DNA of 64,000 nucleotides from Mesostigma viride (lineage: Eukaryota > Streptophyta > Mesostigmatophyceae > Mesostigmatales > Mesostigmataceae): NCBI GenBank assembly GCA_009746045.1, contig RPFO01000059.1, positions 183,501-247,500 of the forward strand. The letters run 5' to 3'. The notes beneath the pieces were generated by a model, which saw nothing but the letters and a program-made list of their open reading frames with translations, did no database searches and had not been told where the DNA came from. Position numbers and translations under genes: made by a program. Below, piece by piece: positions 61,801-64,000 of this stretch. The stretch's first letter is position 1, and every line of letters starts with the position of its first letter.

Positions 61801-62633
61801 TGGATGGATGGATGGATGGATGGATGGATGGATGGATGGATGGATGGATGGATGGATGGATGGATGGATGGATGGATGGATGGATGGATGGATGGATGGA
61901 TGGATGGATGGATGGATGGATGGATGGATGGATGGATGGATGGATGGATGGATGGATGGATGGATGGATGGATGGATGGATGGATGGATGGATGGATGGA
62001 TGGATGGATGGATGGATGGATGGATGGATGGATGGATGGATGGATGGATGGATGGATGGATGGATGGATGGATGGATGGATGGATGGATGGATGGATGGA
62101 TGGATGGATGGATGGATGGATGGATGGATGGATGGATGGATGGATGGATGGATGGATGGATGGATGGATGGATGGATGGATGGATGGATGGATGGATGGA
62201 TGGATGGATGGATGGATGGATGGATGGATGGATGGATGGATGGATGGATGGATGGATGGATGGATGGATGGATGGATGGATGGATGGATGGATGGATGGA
62301 TGGATGGATGGATGGATGGATGGATGGATGGATGGATGGATGGATGGATGGATGGATGGATGGATGGATGGATGGATGGATGGATGGATGGATGGATGGA
62401 TGGATGGATGGATGGATGGATGGATGGATGGATGGATGGATGGATGGATGGATGGATGGATGGATGGATGGATGGATGGATGGATGGATGGATGGATGGA
62501 TGGATGGATGGATGGATGGATGGATGGATGGATGGATGGATGGATGGATGGATGGATGGATGGATGGATGGATGGATGGATGGATGGATGGATGGATGGA
62601 TGGATGGATGGATGGATGGATGGATGGATGGAT
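58862..62633. repeat. 3.77-kb (GGAT)n microsatellite
   Basis: About 943 tetranucleotide units with a single phase break near 60567 (one ATG where ATGG is expected). No other substitution was seen. Every frame is stop-free, so the reading frames of up to about 1,300 codons on both strands are not genes. Confidence 0.97.
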
Positions 62634-63370
62634 ACTTTACGACTGCAACATACTCCTCCCAGAACACGTTCACATAGTTGATCGCTAGCGACAACCACTG
62701 ATCACGATCATTTCTAGCTTTTCTCATTCTGTCATTTTTTGTTGGATGTAATATCAATATTGTGTGACACCTCACTTATGTTATGATTTGGCCATTATGG
62801 ATTCAAGAAACACCTGCCATGATCCTCCATTTGGCGACACTCACGCCATGGTGAACACCTTTTTTTTTTTTTTGCTTGATGACATTTGTTGAGATCACCT
62901 AGTAAGACAGTTGATGTTGTGGGCGGGGGTGGGCAAGGATCTGGCAGTCAGACATGTCTTTGGCCGGTGGGGTTACATGTGTGGCAAGAGGCAGATGCCT
63001 GTTTGGGCAAACCAATGTTGGTGCAGTAAATGGTAGTTTTATTGACTGGTTATGTTGGTTTGCATAGACTACTCAAGTTTTGTTCCTTGTTGTGCGAGAT
63101 CTCCCTTCCATTCATTCCATATCGACTTGCCATGCCTCCAGGTTGTCGAGGCCGGCAATGCATCTAGTGTAGGTTTGTATAGGTTACAAGAAGACTTTTT
63201 CATGCAATGGTTAATGGATTTATGTCTATTCATTAATTAATTAATGTATGTATTTATGGGAGCATTAAATAATTGAATCATGAATTTACACGCAATTGTG
63301 TCACGTGAGCATGTGTCCAAACAATGATTAATCATTTACCATCTGCCATAAGTCTGAATTTATTAATCAA
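62634..63370. other. No supported gene
   Basis: AT-richer sequence with a T run at 62860-62873 and TTAATTAA tracts near 63233; otherwise featureless. Confidence 0.5.
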
Positions 63371-63480
63371 TTAATTAACAACATATCTCCGTTGGGAGCT
63401 TAAGTAACACATAGCCTTGAGAGGGCATATGCGCTCTAACACATCCTTAGCTACCACTTGCAGGTGGGGGGATGTAATCA
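63371..63480 (-). mobile_element. Family A retroelement 3' end (minus)
   Basis: TTAATTAACAACATATCTCCGTTGGGAG-type start (quoted in parts: CTCCGTTGGGAG hairpin, AGGGCATATG, GCAGGTGGGGGGATG) matches the inverted family A terminus, truncated near 63480. Confidence 0.65.
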
Positions 63481-63701
63481 GTCATAATGTTGTGCTCTTA
63501 TTCTTTGCACACTGGTTTTCATGCACCCACGGTTGATGCCACCCTTTTTGCGTCTTCTCACCGAAACTGCATGTAAATGATCCAATTACAAATTGACTTG
63601 CCGATAAAGGCACTGGCCATAATTAATTACTTCATTAAATTTACTCACCATAGCTTGCATTGATCAAATTGAGTTGGCCACAGATTTTAGTGTACACAAA
63701 A

Positions 63702-64000
63702 ACAAATTAAATTAAATTATAACATGCCTCCGTTGGGAGATCATGCAGCACATATTCGAGGTCCACTCTCTCCCTTTTTTGGACTGCCATGCAGAACAAG
63801 ACGCGGTGGCAGAAGATTGTCAAGGCTCACACGCCCGACCCTGTGGGCAAGCCACCTCCCCCCAAGAGGAGGCGTTTTGATAAGTAGGGTATTTAGGATT
63901 TTTCTAGACTAGATAGACTAGAGTTAGGTTAGTTAGATTACGCGGCACTTCCCACTCCACCATCCATCAAGGAATATGTGCTACATGATCTCCCAACATA
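63702..64000. mobile_element. Family C ORF2 3' ends in opposite orientations
   Basis: 63702-63757 is an inverted family C terminus ((AAATT)n, ATAACATG, GCCTCCGTTGGGAG). From 63758 a plus-strand copy encodes the ORF2 C-terminus (FWTAMQNKTRW, KAHTPDPVGKPPPPKRRR, stop at 63885-63887) and its 3' UTR to the window end. It matches 25915-26145. Both outer ends are 3' ends, as at 35574-36515. Confidence 0.75.

Noticed and set aside
58801-62775. ORFs of 1,275-1,324 codons encoding WMDG or IHPS repeats
   Set aside because: Pure translation of a stop-free tetranucleotide array on both strands; no gene signals.

Overview
The window looks like nuclear DNA of a green alga (Chlorophyta or a close relative). 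It carries a plant-type soluble starch synthase I with a plastid-targeting N-terminus, a UFM1-activating enzyme (UBA5), GT-AG introns with short exons, GC-rich coding sequence, many microsatellites and abundant non-LTR retrotransposon debris. No prokaryotic operon, rRNA, tRNA or CRISPR array was found. The species cannot be fixed from sequence alone.

Three host genes can be reconstructed exon by exon with every reading phase matching. (1) 486-8951 (+): an 802-aa protein with two N-terminal SAP-like motifs, a middle region of unknown function and a C-terminal ParA/Soj-type ATPase. Its fourth intron (3692-7239) splits a glycine codon inside the Walker A motif and carries a 1.9-kb retroelement. 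(2) 27774-31078 (-): starch synthase I, 620 aa, four exons, one GC-AG intron. (3) 38766-50488 (-): UBA5, 455 aa, 13 exons, introns loaded with microsatellites. The 5' half of UBA5 (exons 1-5) is present again upstream at 52.3-57.35 kb, and exon 2 a third time at 51.6-51.7 kb. The copies differ almost only by one-base indels, mostly in homopolymers, so this is either a very young duplication or an assembly artefact.

Between the genes (about 9.9-26.5 kb and 33.2-38.0 kb, plus the ParA intron and the right edge) lie nested, mostly 5'-truncated non-LTR retroelements. They come in two physically separate kinds: units with only an ORF1-like protein (coiled coil, nucleic-acid-binding-like region, basic C-terminal domain) and units with only an ORF2 (APE endonuclease plus reverse transcriptase). 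Both kinds end in a short hairpin of the type CTCC-CAAC-GGAG followed by (TTAA)n or (AATTT)n, and they insert into each other with target-site duplications (TSDs) of mostly 10-15 bp, most often 11. This split arrangement with a shared 3' end is the most interesting pattern in the window. A 633-bp piggyBac-like non-autonomous DNA transposon lies at 17992-18624.

The right end holds a 3.77-kb almost pure (GGAT)n array with one break. All very long ORFs across it, and across the other microsatellites, are artefacts of stop-free repeats. Stretches with no supported gene: 1-485, 8952-9900, 16801-17987, 18625-19109, 26480-27690, 31079-33245, 57355-58861 and 62634-63370.
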